Source: Flavobacterium ginsenosidimutans (GTDB lineage Bacteria > Bacteroidota > Bacteroidia > Flavobacteriales > Flavobacteriaceae). Taken from it: a stretch of DNA of 64,000 bases. The notes beneath the pieces are model-generated. The model ran no database searches. It saw only the letters and a list, made by a program, of their open reading frames with translations, and was not told the DNA's origin. The stretch is taken from contig NZ_QJRJ01000082.1 of the NCBI RefSeq assembly GCF_003254625.1, forward strand, positions 372,001 through 436,000, read 5' to 3'. Shown one piece after another: positions 17,541-27,878 of the stretch. Position 1 is the stretch's first letter, and each line of letters starts with the position of its first letter. Position numbers and translations under genes: made by a program.

Positions 17541-19079
17541 TTATTTTTCATTAAGCAATTGTGCAAGTTTTTGTTTTCCTTGCTCATTGTCTGGATTCAT
17601 AATAATCGATTTTGAGTACATCATGACAGCTTCTTCATTTTTACCTGACTCCATAAGCAATTGTGCATAACTGTCGTACGTATTAAAACTGTCTTGAAAT
17701 AATAAAGTTGCAAGCTTAAAAGTTTCAAGTGCTAGTTCTTCATGACCTTTAAATTTTGACATATAATAAAGGTTATATCCCAATTCATTCATTTCCCATT
17801 CACTTAAATAGTATGTTTCTTTGCTATTATTTGAATTTAAAACTGAAGCAGCATAATCGATTCCCCTATTAACTAAAGCAGTTCCATATAATGTGACAAG
17901 TGATTTTGAGGTGCGTATGGCTAATGGTGATTTATCGTTTAGAATTGCTATAGAAGATGTTAGAAACCGACCAAATTCACTGCTAGCAGTATTATCAAAA
18001 CCAATGAGAACCTGATCTTTAGCAATATTGTGCCAATAAAATGTAGCGAGACCAATTTTATAGCCTCCATGTCCTACTGATTTTCCATAATCGGGTTGTT
18101 CAAAAATTTCCCAACCCAATCCGTATGTCATTTTTCCTTCACCGTCAAGAGTGTCCATTCTATCTTGATAATAAGTGCTTCCGTTGTTGAGTGTTAACGG
18201 CGTCAATGCTTCTTGTAAAGAGGTCATTTTTAATAATTTGCCATTAAAAAATGCACGATCGAATAGTAAAAGATCTGTAGTTGTTGACATTACACCGCCT
18301 TGTCCAACAGTACCTTTGTTATTGTAATTTAGATATTTATATCTTGGTATAGAATCTGCTGCAGTATAAGTGCTATCATAACCTGGATGCTCCTTGCCAT
18401 GCGGTATTACTGCTAGTTTGTCTTTTGAATCAAAATCAGGATAAATACTTAAATAAGTATGATGCATTCCAGCTTTACGGAATATATTTTTCTCTAGATA
18501 AGTATTGAATTTGAGACCACTAGTTTTTTCAATAAGAAGCGCCAATAAGTTGTATTCTGTATTACAATACCTGAATTCATCACCAGGCTTGAAGTATAGT
18601 CCATGTTTCCATTTTTGAAGTTCAGGGATTATATTCCGATTAGTTATAATTGTGTCTGGAAAATGTTTAACCAATTCTTCAAACAACTCTAAGTCAGGTA
18701 AACCAGATGTATGGGTTAAGAGATGTCTGATTGTAACATCTTTAAAAGGAAATTCTTTAAGATAGTTCGTTAAAGGATCATCGAGCTTGAATTTTCCTTT
18801 GTCTCTAAGTTGTAAAACTGCGGTTGATGTAATTACTTTTGAAATTGATGCTAAATTAAAACTAGAATTTATATTGCAGGTTTGCTTTTTGGGAATATTG
18901 GAATATCCAGAAGAAAGTTGCGCAATAGTTTTTCCGTTTTGCGAAACAAGAATGTTTCCGTTGTGCTGACTTGATATTAAATCAAAATAGTTTTTGAAAT
19001 TATCAGTTTTACTTTGCCCATAACAATTCATAATAAGAGAAGCTAAGGCAACCATGAAATAAATAATAATAGTTTTCAT
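17541..19079 (-). CDS. Secreted serine hydrolase (class C beta-lactamase-like) with C-terminal TPR
   Basis: The ATG at 19079 is preferred; it gives a signal peptide (TIIIYFMVALASLIMNCYG). About 512 residues. The catalytic serine lies in LASISKVITS (SxxK), and YCNTEYN supplies the YxN motif. The third motif is probably the GHGGYKIG region. The C-terminal 100 residues are tetratricopeptide-like (YDSYAQLLMESGKNEEAVMM, IIMNPDNEQGKQKLAQLL). The family covers D-amino-peptidases, esterases and penicillin-binding-like enzymes, so the reaction is open. The TPR tail suggests a protein partner. Confidence 0.82.
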   Translation of the reverse strand: MKTIIIYFMVALASLIMNCYGQSKTDNFKNYFDLISSQHNGNILVSQNGKTIAQLSSGYSNIPKKQTCNINSSFNLASISKVITSTAVLQLRDKGKFKLDDPLTNYLKEFPFKDVTIRHLLTHTSGLPDLELFEELVKHFPDTIITNRNIIPELQKWKHGLYFKPGDEFRYCNTEYNLLALLIEKTSGLKFNTYLEKNIFRKAGMHHTYLSIYPDFDSKDKLAVIPHGKEHPGYDSTYTAADSIPRYKYLNYNNKGTVGQGGVMSTTTDLLLFDRAFFNGKLLKMTSLQEALTPLTLNNGSTYYQDRMDTLDGEGKMTYGLGWEIFEQPDYGKSVGHGGYKIGLATFYWHNIAKDQVLIGFDNTASSEFGRFLTSSIAILNDKSPLAIRTSKSLVTLYGTALVNRGIDYAASVLNSNNSKETYYLSEWEMNELGYNLYYMSKFKGHEELALETFKLATLLFQDSFNTYDSYAQLLMESGKNEEAVMMYSKSIIMNPDNEQGKQKLAQLLNEK

Positions 19080-19219
19080 ATTTTTGTTTAATTGATTAAG
19101 TATCAAAGAAACATTTTAAAGCAGCATTGTTTTTTATTTTTCGTTGAACACGGAAAAAACATCGATAGACAGGTTTATAAAATCAAAAAATGGAGCTCAT
19201 AATAGTATAAATTTGTGTT

Positions 19220-20233
19220 ATGAAAATAAGATTTTTTTTATTTATCCTTGCATTTTTTGCTTTTTATATGCTGTCGTTTGGAATGCGTCAGTTACCAGAT
19301 CTTGTTCATGGTCATTTTAGCTTTCCAGTTGGAAGCCAATCTTTAAAAACCTGGATTCGTTTTTTGGTTGATATGCTGCTGTATTATGCTTTATCGTATG
19401 GTTCATACTTAATTTTGTACCAATTCTATCCTCTAAAGAAAATATGGGCTATTTTTTTCTTCTTACTATTACTTTCTGTTTCTTTTTTTTTCCTTAGCTT
19501 CTTTTGGACATCGTTTGCAGAAAATTCAGTTTTAAGAATTCGCAACCATTTTCACCTTATTTCGTTTACTGCAGTTATTAATATTGCATTCGGGGCCGTA
19601 TTTTATTTCATACAATATTCACAGTTTCGCGATATACAGAACATGAGATTACAGTTACAGAGCAGACAAACGGAATTATCATTCTTACGTTCGCAGATCA
19701 ATCCTCATTTTTTGTTTAATAACCTGAACAATATCTATTCACTTGTTCATGAAAACAATAGCCATGCGCTTCCTGCAATTGCAAATCTTGCAGACTTGTT
19801 GCGATATATGTTGTATAGTGCAGAAGAAGAAATTGCATTGGAGAAAGAAGTTGAATATTTAAACAAGTTTATTTACTTACAGCAGCTGCGATTTGAAGAC
19901 CCTTTTGCTGTTGATTTTAAAATAGACATGAAGAATGAACAATTTTTACTGCCTCCTTTAATATTGGTCCCTTTTATTGAAAATGCATTTAAACATGGAA
20001 TGGTGAAATCAACAGAGGTATGGTTAAAAATAATGTTGCAAAGCGATAGTAAACAATTGTCTTTTGAATGTTCAAACCTGATAGCAATAAAAAATAAAGA
20101 TGAAACAGGAGGAATTGGAATAGAAAATGTAAAAAAAAGGCTTGATTTGATTTATCCAAATAAGCATACATTAATAACTGAAAGAAAAGATGAATGGTTT
20201 GTTGTAAAAATGATGATTAAAAATGATAAATAG
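19220..20233 (+). CDS. LytS-like sensor histidine kinase
   Basis: 337 residues. Four hydrophobic segments in the first 140 residues are followed directly by a linker helix and the His_kinase domain: phospho-acceptor box INPHFLFNNLNNIYS, N-box PFIENAFKHG, and G-box GGIGIENVKKRLDLIYP. There is no large sensor domain, so the signal is likely sensed in or near the membrane. It overlaps the next gene by 11 bases and pairs with that regulator. A TAAATTTG at 19208-19215 resembles the Bacteroidota -7 box but lies too close to the start codon to be convincing. Confidence 0.92.
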   Translation: MKIRFFLFILAFFAFYMLSFGMRQLPDLVHGHFSFPVGSQSLKTWIRFLVDMLLYYALSYGSYLILYQFYPLKKIWAIFFFLLLLSVSFFFLSFFWTSFAENSVLRIRNHFHLISFTAVINIAFGAVFYFIQYSQFRDIQNMRLQLQSRQTELSFLRSQINPHFLFNNLNNIYSLVHENNSHALPAIANLADLLRYMLYSAEEEIALEKEVEYLNKFIYLQQLRFEDPFAVDFKIDMKNEQFLLPPLILVPFIENAFKHGMVKSTEVWLKIMLQSDSKQLSFECSNLIAIKNKDETGGIGIENVKKRLDLIYPNKHTLITERKDEWFVVKMMIKNDK

Positions 20234-20930
20234 TAGACTTATAAAATGCATTGTTCTTGATGATGAACACCCTGCAATACGTTTGCTAGCATCTTATATA
20301 GCTGGTAATTCAAATCTTATACTTGTTTTAAAGACCACAACACCAGCTGAAGTAATAAAAATTATTTCGGATGGAAATGCTTATCTTCTTTTTCTTGATA
20401 TTCAAATGCCGGAAATTAAAGGAATAGAAATAATGGAATTCATAAAAGAAAAGCAGTTGCCAACAAAGATAATTATAACTTCTGCTTATTCAGAGTATGC
20501 TTTAGACGGTTTTAATCATGATGTAATTGATTATTTGCTTAAACCAATTACTTTTGACCGTTTTCTTATAGCGGTAGACAAGGCTAAAGAAAGAATTCGT
20601 ACTGATTCAAATATTTGTTCAGGTCATCTAATGTTAAAAACAGAACACAGACTTCATAAAATGGATCTTTCTTCTATACTGTATATTGAAGCTTTAGGTG
20701 ATTATTTAATCTTTTTTTCTACATCTGGAAAAGTTATAACGCTTGAGAGAATGAAAAATATGGAAATATTATTACCTGAAGAGCATTTTTTACGTATTCA
20801 TAGGTCGTTTATTGTAAACTTTAATTGTATTGATTATCTTGAAAAAGGTAAAATTGTTATTGGCAAGCAAAGACTGCCAATTGGTGAAACTTACAAGAAA
20901 AAAGTAAAAGACTTATTAGGAATTATATAA
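20223..20930 (+). CDS. LytTR-type response regulator
   Basis: 235 residues, starting inside the kinase gene (11-base overlap). The receiver domain has VLDDEHP, a phospho-acceptor in LLFLDIQMPE and the conserved lysine in YLLKPITF. The C-terminal LytTR domain has ILYIEALGDYLIFFSTSGK, FLRIHRSFIVN and LPIGETYKKKVKD. It completes the two-component pair with the kinase at 19220. It differs clearly from the regulator at 3486, so the two are separate paralogues. Confidence 0.93.
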   Translation: MINSRLIKCIVLDDEHPAIRLLASYIAGNSNLILVLKTTTPAEVIKIISDGNAYLLFLDIQMPEIKGIEIMEFIKEKQLPTKIIITSAYSEYALDGFNHDVIDYLLKPITFDRFLIAVDKAKERIRTDSNICSGHLMLKTEHRLHKMDLSSILYIEALGDYLIFFSTSGKVITLERMKNMEILLPEEHFLRIHRSFIVNFNCIDYLEKGKIVIGKQRLPIGETYKKKVKDLLGII

Positions 20931-21091
20931 AAATTTTTACTTAGTTAATTATTTTTTTAATAAGATAGAAGTAGATATTTGTAATTATTTACAGTTGGTA
21001 GCTCCAAAAGTTTATAGTAATAAATTTATTCCAACTGGCTACTATTATATAATTTTGTAAAGCAAGAAGTAACTAGCTTCTAAAATATTAT

Positions 21092-21790
21092 ATGAATAAT
21101 ACATTTTCTGCCAACAACCAAATTGGTGTAGTATCTACTTTCTTCGAGCTTGTTAATACCAATTTCCAAGGAGAAACAAATGCGCTATGCTGGCACAGAA
21201 GTTTGGATGGAGATTTTAAGGAAATCGTAGAAAAGCTATCTCTAAAAGAAAATATAACAGAAGTCTCTTCTAAAGATTTAATCGCACTCCAACTCTCAGA
21301 AAAAGGAAATATAGCAAGAGAAATAATCTTAAATGATTTACAATTATTAACCGATTTTGGAGCTTCGCCATCTCTAAATTTATTGAAGTGTTACGAACGT
21401 GATGACGAATTTGATTTCATATCGACTGATGTGTATTCGTTTCATGTTGATCGTTCGCCCATTGCAACCGATACATTTTTATGTACCTATCACGGAGCGG
21501 CAAGTGATATTGTTTCTAATTCGCAAGCAGAGCAAAAAATTCTAATTCCAGAAATCCGAGCAAAACTAAACGAGCTTCACGATGGAGCAGAAGAGGAGTT
21601 TGAAAACTTTTTAAAGGAAAATTATTTTGATTTGCACTATCAGCTACATGCAGATGCAGAACCTGTTAATTTAGGTTTAGGACATCTTTGGCGATTGGCT
21701 GTAGATCATCCAAAACAAGAAGTATTGCCTTGTATTCATAGAGCACCTGTAGAAAATGAAGGAGAATATCGGTTATTGCTAATTTGTTAG
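21092..21790 (+). CDS. DUF1826-like protein, function unknown
   Basis: 232 residues, no signal peptide or membrane segment. The middle holds VYSFHVDRSPIATDTFLCTY, and the C-terminus ends CIHRAPVENEGEYRLLLIC. Both resemble recalled conserved blocks of DUF1826 (a histidine-aspartate pair followed by LCTYxG, and a closing HRSP...RLLL). The histidines suggest metal binding. It is a lone gene after a 160-base gap. The role is unknown. Confidence 0.55.
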   Translation: MNNTFSANNQIGVVSTFFELVNTNFQGETNALCWHRSLDGDFKEIVEKLSLKENITEVSSKDLIALQLSEKGNIAREIILNDLQLLTDFGASPSLNLLKCYERDDEFDFISTDVYSFHVDRSPIATDTFLCTYHGAASDIVSNSQAEQKILIPEIRAKLNELHDGAEEEFENFLKENYFDLHYQLHADAEPVNLGLGHLWRLAVDHPKQEVLPCIHRAPVENEGEYRLLLIC

Positions 21791-21890
21791 GGTAATGAAG
21801 TAGATATTCTAAAAAACGAGAAGAAAATATTTCACGTGAATTTATATTGACGATTTTTCAATTAAACAGTTATAGATTTTACTAAAAGTT

Positions 21891-21914
21891 TGTTGCAAAT
21901 TATAATCTGCAACA
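21891..21914. other. Small hairpin upstream of the sulfatase gene
   Basis: TGTTGCA and TGCAACA form a 7-bp stem around a ten-base loop, about 64 bases before the sulfatase start. No T-run follows. It could be an operator or a leader hairpin. Confidence 0.35.
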
Positions 21915-21977
21915 TCATTAAAAGATTTTGTAAAACCCATGTTTGTAAATTTATTACAAATAACAAAATCTCGTAAT

Positions 21978-24349
21978 ATGAAACCGTTTATTAGCCCAAA
22001 ACTGCTCTTATTTTTAGCTGTATTTCTATTTAGCTGCAATCAATCTCAGAAAACTAATACTGTAACCGAAAAAACAGATTCTGGAGAACTAGACCGAACC
22101 ACACTTCCAATTCCAGAACCTCCATTTGGCGGAAAAATTGGAAAAACATACAAAGATTCAAAAGAAGAATGGCCCAAACTGGTTACGCCTCCACAAGGAG
22201 CGCCAAACGTAATTATTATTCTTTTAGATGATGTTGGTTTTGGGCAGGTTAGCACTTTCGGAGGACCTGTACCTACACCAGAGTTAGATAAACTTGCTGC
22301 AAACGGCTTAAAATATAACCGATTTCATACGACGGCAATCTGCGGGCCTTCGCGTGCTGCTTTGTTAACAGGAAGAAATCATCACAATGCAGGTTCTGGC
22401 TTTTTGGCCGAATGGGCAACAGGATATCCGAGTTACAACTGTATGATTCCAAAAACTACCGCAACATCAGGTAGGATTTTAAAAGGAAACGGATACAGTA
22501 CAAGTTGGTTTGGAAAAATCATAATACGCCAGACTGGGAAACGTCTGTTACTGGTCCTTTTGATCGCTGGCCTACGGGTTTAGGGTTTGATTACTTTTAT
22601 GGATTTAATGCTGGAGAAACTCATCAATATTATCCAGTTCTTTTTGAAAATACAAAAGCCGTAGAGCCAGACAAATCTCCAGAACAAGGCTACCATTTTA
22701 TGACTGATATGACTGATAGAGCAATCAATTGGTTGGAATATAGTAAATCGGTAGCGCCTCAAAAACCAGTAATGATGTATTTTGCTCCTGGAGCAGCGCA
22801 CGCACCCCATCATGCACCAAAAGAATGGCGTGATAAATTTAAAGGACAGTTTGATAAAGGCTGGGATGTAGTAAGACAAGAAACCTACGAGCGTCAGCTG
22901 AAAATGGGAATTATTCCAAAAGGAACAAAACTAACTCCACGACCTGATTGGGTTACACCTTGGGATAAGCTTTCAGCAGATCAGAAAAAGCTTTTTGCTC
23001 GTTTGATGGAAAACTATGCTGGATATCTTTCGTTTGCCGATCATGAAACAGGACGACTTTTAGAAGCCATCAGTAAATTGCCAGATGCAGATAATACTTT
23101 GATATTTTATATTGTTGGAGATAATGGAGCAAGTTCTGAAGGAGGAATGGAAGGAACAGTAAATGAAATAAAAGCATTAAGCGGAATTTCGACTCCCTTG
23201 GCTGATAATTTAAAACATCTTGATGAAATTGGAGGTCCTAATACAGAACCGCATTATCCTGTTGGTTGGGCTTGGGCTGGAAATGCTCCTTTCCAATGGG
23301 TGAAACAAGTCGCTTCTCACTTTGGCGGAAGCCGAAATCCTATGGTGGTTAGCTGGCCAAAAGTAATAAAAGATAAAGGCGGTATGCGCAGCCAATTTGT
23401 GCATTTGATCGATGTGCTTCCAACAGTTTTAGATGCATCTCATTTGCCAGCGCCAAAAACGGTTGATGGTGTTGAACAGAAACCTATGGATGGAGTTTCA
23501 TTCTTGTCCACTTTTACAGATAAAAATGCAAAACCTGTAAGAACAAGACAATATTTTGAAATTTTTAGTAATCGTGCAATTTATGATAATGGCTGGGTTG
23601 CCGCGACACAGCATACTTTCCCGTGGAGACAGGATTTTGCACCAGGAAACTGGGATAAAGACAAATGGGAGCTTTATAATATTGATGAAGATTATAGCGA
23701 ATCGGTTGATTTGGCTAAAAAATATCCTGAAAAGCTTAAGGAACTGCAAGCGATTTTTGATGAAGAAGCGAAAAAGTATAATGTTTATCCATTAGATGAC
23801 AGAGGTACAGGTCGTTTAATTTCGCCAAAACCAACTCCATCAGATCCTAAACGCAAACACTTTACTTTTTATGCAGGAGCAACAAGACTGGCAGAAACAG
23901 CTTCCCCAAATACTAAAAATAAATCACACAGTATTACAGCCGAAATTGAGCTGAAATCAAAATCAGACAGCGGTATTATTGTAGCTTCTGGAGGAAGTTC
24001 GGCTGGATTTGCACTGTATGTACAGAATGGAAAACCGGTTTATCATTATAATTATTTTGATGATGCTCGTTACGTCATTACTTCAAAAGAATCACTTCCG
24101 ATTGGAAAAAGTACCGTACGATTTGATTTTGCTTATGATGGAGGAGGAACTGGAAAAGGCGGAACAGGAAAACTTTATATCAATGATAAATTAGTTGGCG
24201 AAGGACGAATTGATAAAACCGTCGCTGCTCGTTTCGGAATCGATACTTTCGGAATTGGTGAAGATTCAGGATCTCCTGTTGCAAAATCCTATAAAGCTCC
24301 ATTTAAGTTTACTGGAATTATTGATAAGGTCGAGATTGACTTAAAATAA
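21978..24349 (+). pseudogene. Arylsulfatase lipoprotein interrupted by a single-base frameshift
   Basis: From the ATG at 21978, residues 1-20 are a lipoprotein signal (LFLAVFLFSC). The sulfatase signature follows, with the formylglycine cysteine in CGPSRAALLTGR (residue about 122) and the metal site in IIILLDDVGFG. After STSWFGK the frame goes wrong at an A-run of five (22514-22518). The continuing protein (NHNTPDWETSVTGPFDRWP) is in the next frame and runs intact to 24349, ending in a lectin-like beta-sandwich tail. One extra A would restore a full enzyme of about 790 residues. It may be a true pseudogene, a phase-variable homopolymer or a sequencing error. Confidence 0.85.
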
Positions 24350-24407
24350 TTATTAATTGTAAATGGTGAATTGTGAATTAAAAATATGATTCTTAAAACC
24401 TTTCATG

Positions 24408-24446
24408 AAAAACAAAAACTCCTAAGCAGAAGGAGTTTTTGTTTTT
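24408..24446 (+). terminator. Terminator after the sulfatase gene
   Basis: AAAAACAAAAACTCCT pairs with AGGAGTTTTTGTTTTT around a seven-base loop, giving a 16-base stem with its own T-rich end. It is about 60 bases after the stop at 24349. Confidence 0.85.
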
Positions 24447-24615
24447 GATAACTGATTTAAATTCTCCCGTTTCTTTAGACTATTTTGATCAAGCTCCATT
24501 TTCATTTAATGGAAAAATAGGAAAAACCAAAATTGTTTATTTAAAGAAAAGTTGATGAAACCTGATTTTTTTATACAGCAAGTGTGTGAAGAAACTAAAT
24601 GCGTATATTTGATGT

Positions 24616-25254
24616 ATGAATAAACAAACTCCATTTTCGGTATGCGGAGAATCATTATCGGCTCCAATGCACATTTGCGGTTTTTTCGATTCGAGAGAAC
24701 AGCAATATGAGGTAATTATTCCCTATATTTTAGAGGGTTTGGAAGCCAATGATAAAGTAATCAACATTCTTGAAGGAAGTCGTCATGGTGAACATTGTCG
24801 CTGTCTGGCTGATAATGGAATCTCTATTACCGAAAAACTTTCGAGTGGTCAATTGGAAGTGCTAGCTTCTGAAAACACTTATATCAAGGATGGCGAGTTT
24901 GCTGCCGAAAAAATGTACAAAATGCTCGAACAGACTTTATTATCGGCTTCAAGAGCTGGTTATGAAAGTGTCAGAGCTTGCGGAGATATGGTTTGGGCTC
25001 TTAAGAACCTGCCAGGAACTGATGAACTTTTAGAGTATGAAGCTAGACTGAATCTTCTTACTCCACAACATTCCGTTTCACTAATTTGTATGTATGATAT
25101 TAGCAGTTTCAGCCAAAATACACTTACAGATATATTGCTTACACATCCTTATGTGATCAAGGATGGAAAGATCAGCAAAAATCCACATTATGTAGAACCT
25201 TTAGAATTGATTTCAAGTCTTTCGCATTCTCGATCTAGCACGCTTAAGGCCTAA
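24616..25254 (+). CDS. MEDS-domain (DcmR-like sensory) protein
   Basis: 212 residues, soluble. HICGFFDSREQQYEVIIPYI at the start, a glycine-rich middle and VRACGDMVWALKNLPGTDELLEYE match the MEDS domain (methanogen/methylotroph DcmR sensory domain), related in fold to RecA/KaiC-like sensors. There is no kinase or DNA-binding part attached, so it would act as a stand-alone sensor or partner protein. A TATATTTG at 24604-24611 fits the Bacteroidota -7 consensus but lies very close to the start codon. Function unknown. Confidence 0.75.
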   Translation: MNKQTPFSVCGESLSAPMHICGFFDSREQQYEVIIPYILEGLEANDKVINILEGSRHGEHCRCLADNGISITEKLSSGQLEVLASENTYIKDGEFAAEKMYKMLEQTLLSASRAGYESVRACGDMVWALKNLPGTDELLEYEARLNLLTPQHSVSLICMYDISSFSQNTLTDILLTHPYVIKDGKISKNPHYVEPLELISSLSHSRSSTLKA

Positions 25255-25271
25255 TTTTTTAAAGAAAATAA

Positions 25272-25871
25272 ATGCAGACGATAAAGCAGAGAAGATTATT
25301 TACAAAAAGAGAATATAATATTCTTGATAATAAAGTGAATTATAAAACATCTTATGTAGGAGGTGAAAGTGAAGGAATGATTGCCTTTGAAAATTTGTCA
25401 AAAGAGAAAACGACGTATAAAACTTCTAATAATATTATATTACTACTTTCACTTTTTATTTTTGGAATAACAGGAATTTCTTTTTATTTCCGTAATGATA
25501 AAGATTCTGATCCCGATGCCTGGATTGCTTTTGCATTTATAGCTATTGTTTTATTTACTATTTATTTTTTTATGAATGAAAATTCATGGAAAATTAGAAC
25601 TTATAATAACGGACAGCTTCTTTTATTTAAAAAGCACCCTAATAAAAATTTAGTAGACGAATTCATAACAACTTTGTTTTTAGAGAGAGATAATTATTTG
25701 CGTGAACGATATTTAAGTTTAGATCCAAATTTAGATTATGCAACTCAGGTAAATGATTTGAGATGGTTGCTAAATGTGGAAGTAATTTCAAAAGATGAAT
25801 TTGATCAATATTATTCAGATTTAAAATTGTTATATGTCCCAAAAAGGGGAACAATTGGTTTTGATAGATAA
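25272..25871 (+). CDS. Hypothetical protein with two membrane segments
   Basis: 199 residues. Two hydrophobic helices lie at about residues 56-75 (IILLLSLFIFGITGISFYF) and 86-105 (IAFAFIAIVLFTIYFFM), with soluble ends on both sides. The family is not recognised. It follows the MEDS gene by 17 bases and abuts the next lipoprotein gene with no gap, so the three may be co-transcribed. Confidence 0.6.
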   Translation: MQTIKQRRLFTKREYNILDNKVNYKTSYVGGESEGMIAFENLSKEKTTYKTSNNIILLLSLFIFGITGISFYFRNDKDSDPDAWIAFAFIAIVLFTIYFFMNENSWKIRTYNNGQLLLFKKHPNKNLVDEFITTLFLERDNYLRERYLSLDPNLDYATQVNDLRWLLNVEVISKDEFDQYYSDLKLLYVPKRGTIGFDR

Positions 25872-26567
25872 ATGAAAAATCTTATTTCGATATTTATTAT
25901 TCTACTTTTAACGAATTGTAGAAATGCAACAGATAATGTTTCTGTAAAAAAAGACCTTAAAGATAGGGTTTCTGGAAAAGAAGTTTCTCAAACTAAGATA
26001 ATTATCCCTGTAAAAATAAGTCAGCCTTTTCTTCTCAATGATATAAAATGTATCTGGAAACAAATTGATTCTATTTCGGGTGCAACAACATTAGAATTAA
26101 GAGATTATAAAACACAGCGAATTTTATTAACGCATTCAGATTATTTTAAATCTGAAAATGATTTTAATGAACAAGATTATTTTAATGAACATTTTCAGGA
26201 CTTAAATTTTGATGGTTTTAAAGATTTTCTGATCACAAGCAGCGGAAGTTCTGCAATGACTGATATGATAAATATATTCGTGTTTAATAAAAAGACAAAA
26301 TCATTTGAATTTTCAGAAGAGCTGTCAGACAATGCGATAGAAGAAAAGGATAGCATTAATAGAATACTCTCTACAAGTTCATTTACTATTGATAATGAGA
26401 TTAGAAAAAAGCATTATTTTAATAAAAACGGCACCTTAAAATACTCTGAAATCATAACCAGAATCGACCTTAGCGAAGACGATTCGACTTCACATTATAA
26501 GAATAATTATGAAAAAGTAGTCAATGGCAAAGTAGTTATGGCTAAAGAGTACACTACTATGGAATGA
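25872..26567 (+). CDS. Hypothetical lipoprotein
   Basis: 231 residues. The lipoprotein signal is ISIFIILLLTNC with the lipidated cysteine near residue 16. The middle has LNFDGFKDFLITSSGSSAM, an FG-GAP/VCBS-like calcium-loop motif (DxNxDGxxD-type) found in many Bacteroidota lipoproteins. The start codon directly follows the previous stop. Its own stop lies only three bases from the stop of the convergent ATPase gene of the injection system. Function unknown. Confidence 0.65.
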   Translation: MKNLISIFIILLLTNCRNATDNVSVKKDLKDRVSGKEVSQTKIIIPVKISQPFLLNDIKCIWKQIDSISGATTLELRDYKTQRILLTHSDYFKSENDFNEQDYFNEHFQDLNFDGFKDFLITSSGSSAMTDMINIFVFNKKTKSFEFSEELSDNAIEEKDSINRILSTSSFTIDNEIRKKHYFNKNGTLKYSEIITRIDLSEDDSTSHYKNNYEKVVNGKVVMAKEYTTME

Positions 26568-26570
26568 CAA

Positions 26571-27875
26571 CTACATCATTTTTCCTTCTTTTGCATATTC
26601 TTTTTTAATTCCCTGAAGCAAATGATTTAGGTTGATGCTTTTATTTTGATCTTCTAAGGTTCTCAAGCAAGCATATTGAATGATATTGACAATATTAGCG
26701 CCCGTAATGTCGTATTTTTTTGAAAGTTCTTGAAGGTTTACGTCTTCAGCAATTTTGATTCCTTTTGGCAGATTATTTTGCCACAATCTTAAACGTTCAC
26801 CATAAGAAGGTACTTCAAACTCAATTATAGATTGAAATCTGCGGGTAAAAGCAGCATCAATATTGGTTTTAAAATTGGAGGCCAGAATCACTAATCCAGT
26901 ATGATTTTCTATGCGCTGCAGCAAATACGAAACTTCCTGATTGGCATATTTATCGTGTGCATCTCTAACATTGGTTCTTTTTCCGAAAACAGCATCAGCT
27001 TCATCAAAAAATAGAATCCAGTCTTTGTCTGTTGCTTTGTCAAAAAGAGAAGAAAGGTTTTTTTCGGTTTCGCCAATGTATTTCGAAATCACCATAGATA
27101 AGTCAATTCTATAAACATCTCTTTGAGTATATTTTCCTAAAAGTGAAGCCGTAAGCGTTTTTCCTGTTCCTGGCGCGCCGTAAAACATAACTCTAAAACC
27201 GGGTTTTATTTTGGCTTTCATATTCCATTCATGAAGTAAAATATCGTTGAATTTAAGCCAAGTTTCTATTTCTTTTATCTGATTTAAAGTATTGGAATTC
27301 AATACCAAATCGTCCCAATCTAATTCCGTTTCTATTAATTGCGCAGGGAAAATACTGCTCAGCTGTGGTTTTAGAATTTTTCCAGTTATAAATTTTTCGA
27401 TGTATTCATCTTCTAAAATTAATAAACCACTCAATTTAGGTTCGCCATTTGGAACAGATTCTACTTTGACAATTCCCTTTTTATATAAAAAAGATTGATT
27501 GTGCAGATAATTATAGAATGAAATTCGGTTTTCGAGATCATTTCCCGCAATTAAAAACTGAGCTGTTTCGCCCGTTGGTAGAATTCCGCGATGATTTTTT
27601 GTTTTCATTCCGCCAAATTCTGGCAGTTCACCGCCATTGGGTAAATATTCCGCAATAATCGAACTCAAAAAATCTGGTTTCACATGAGGGACAAGAGCGA
27701 GTACCAAAATAAGAATATCAATTTCTGAGAGATTATTTTCGATAATAAATTCATCAATAAAACCATTCGCATCAAGCTGATTCAAGACAGGTTTTTCCGT
27801 TGGATTTTCGACCTGAAAAAGAGTATCAAGCTGAAATGCGAATTGGTTTTTGAGATATGTAAATACATTTTCCAT
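26571..27875 (-). CDS. eCIS AAA+ ATPase (Afp15-type)
   Basis: 434 residues. The N-terminal 190 residues are specific to this clade. The AAA+ core has Walker A GAPGTGKT (233-240), Walker B ILFFDEAD ending near 294, and arginine residues FTRRF. ATPases of this type are a hallmark of eCIS clusters, where they are thought to help assembly or cargo loading rather than sheath recycling. It is the last gene of the leftward operon, three bases after the CHAP amidase gene. No terminator was seen behind it, and the next gene converges. Confidence 0.9.
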   Translation of the reverse strand: MENVFTYLKNQFAFQLDTLFQVENPTEKPVLNQLDANGFIDEFIIENNLSEIDILILVLALVPHVKPDFLSSIIAEYLPNGGELPEFGGMKTKNHRGILPTGETAQFLIAGNDLENRISFYNYLHNQSFLYKKGIVKVESVPNGEPKLSGLLILEDEYIEKFITGKILKPQLSSIFPAQLIETELDWDDLVLNSNTLNQIKEIETWLKFNDILLHEWNMKAKIKPGFRVMFYGAPGTGKTLTASLLGKYTQRDVYRIDLSMVISKYIGETEKNLSSLFDKATDKDWILFFDEADAVFGKRTNVRDAHDKYANQEVSYLLQRIENHTGLVILASNFKTNIDAAFTRRFQSIIEFEVPSYGERLRLWQNNLPKGIKIAEDVNLQELSKKYDITGANIVNIIQYACLRTLEDQNKSINLNHLLQGIKKEYAKEGKMM

Positions 27876-27878
27876 TTT

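Noticed and set aside
19208..19215. TAAATTTG before the LytS gene as a Bacteroidota -7 promoter box
   Set aside because: It lies only five bases from the start codon and no -33 TTTG was found at the right spacing.
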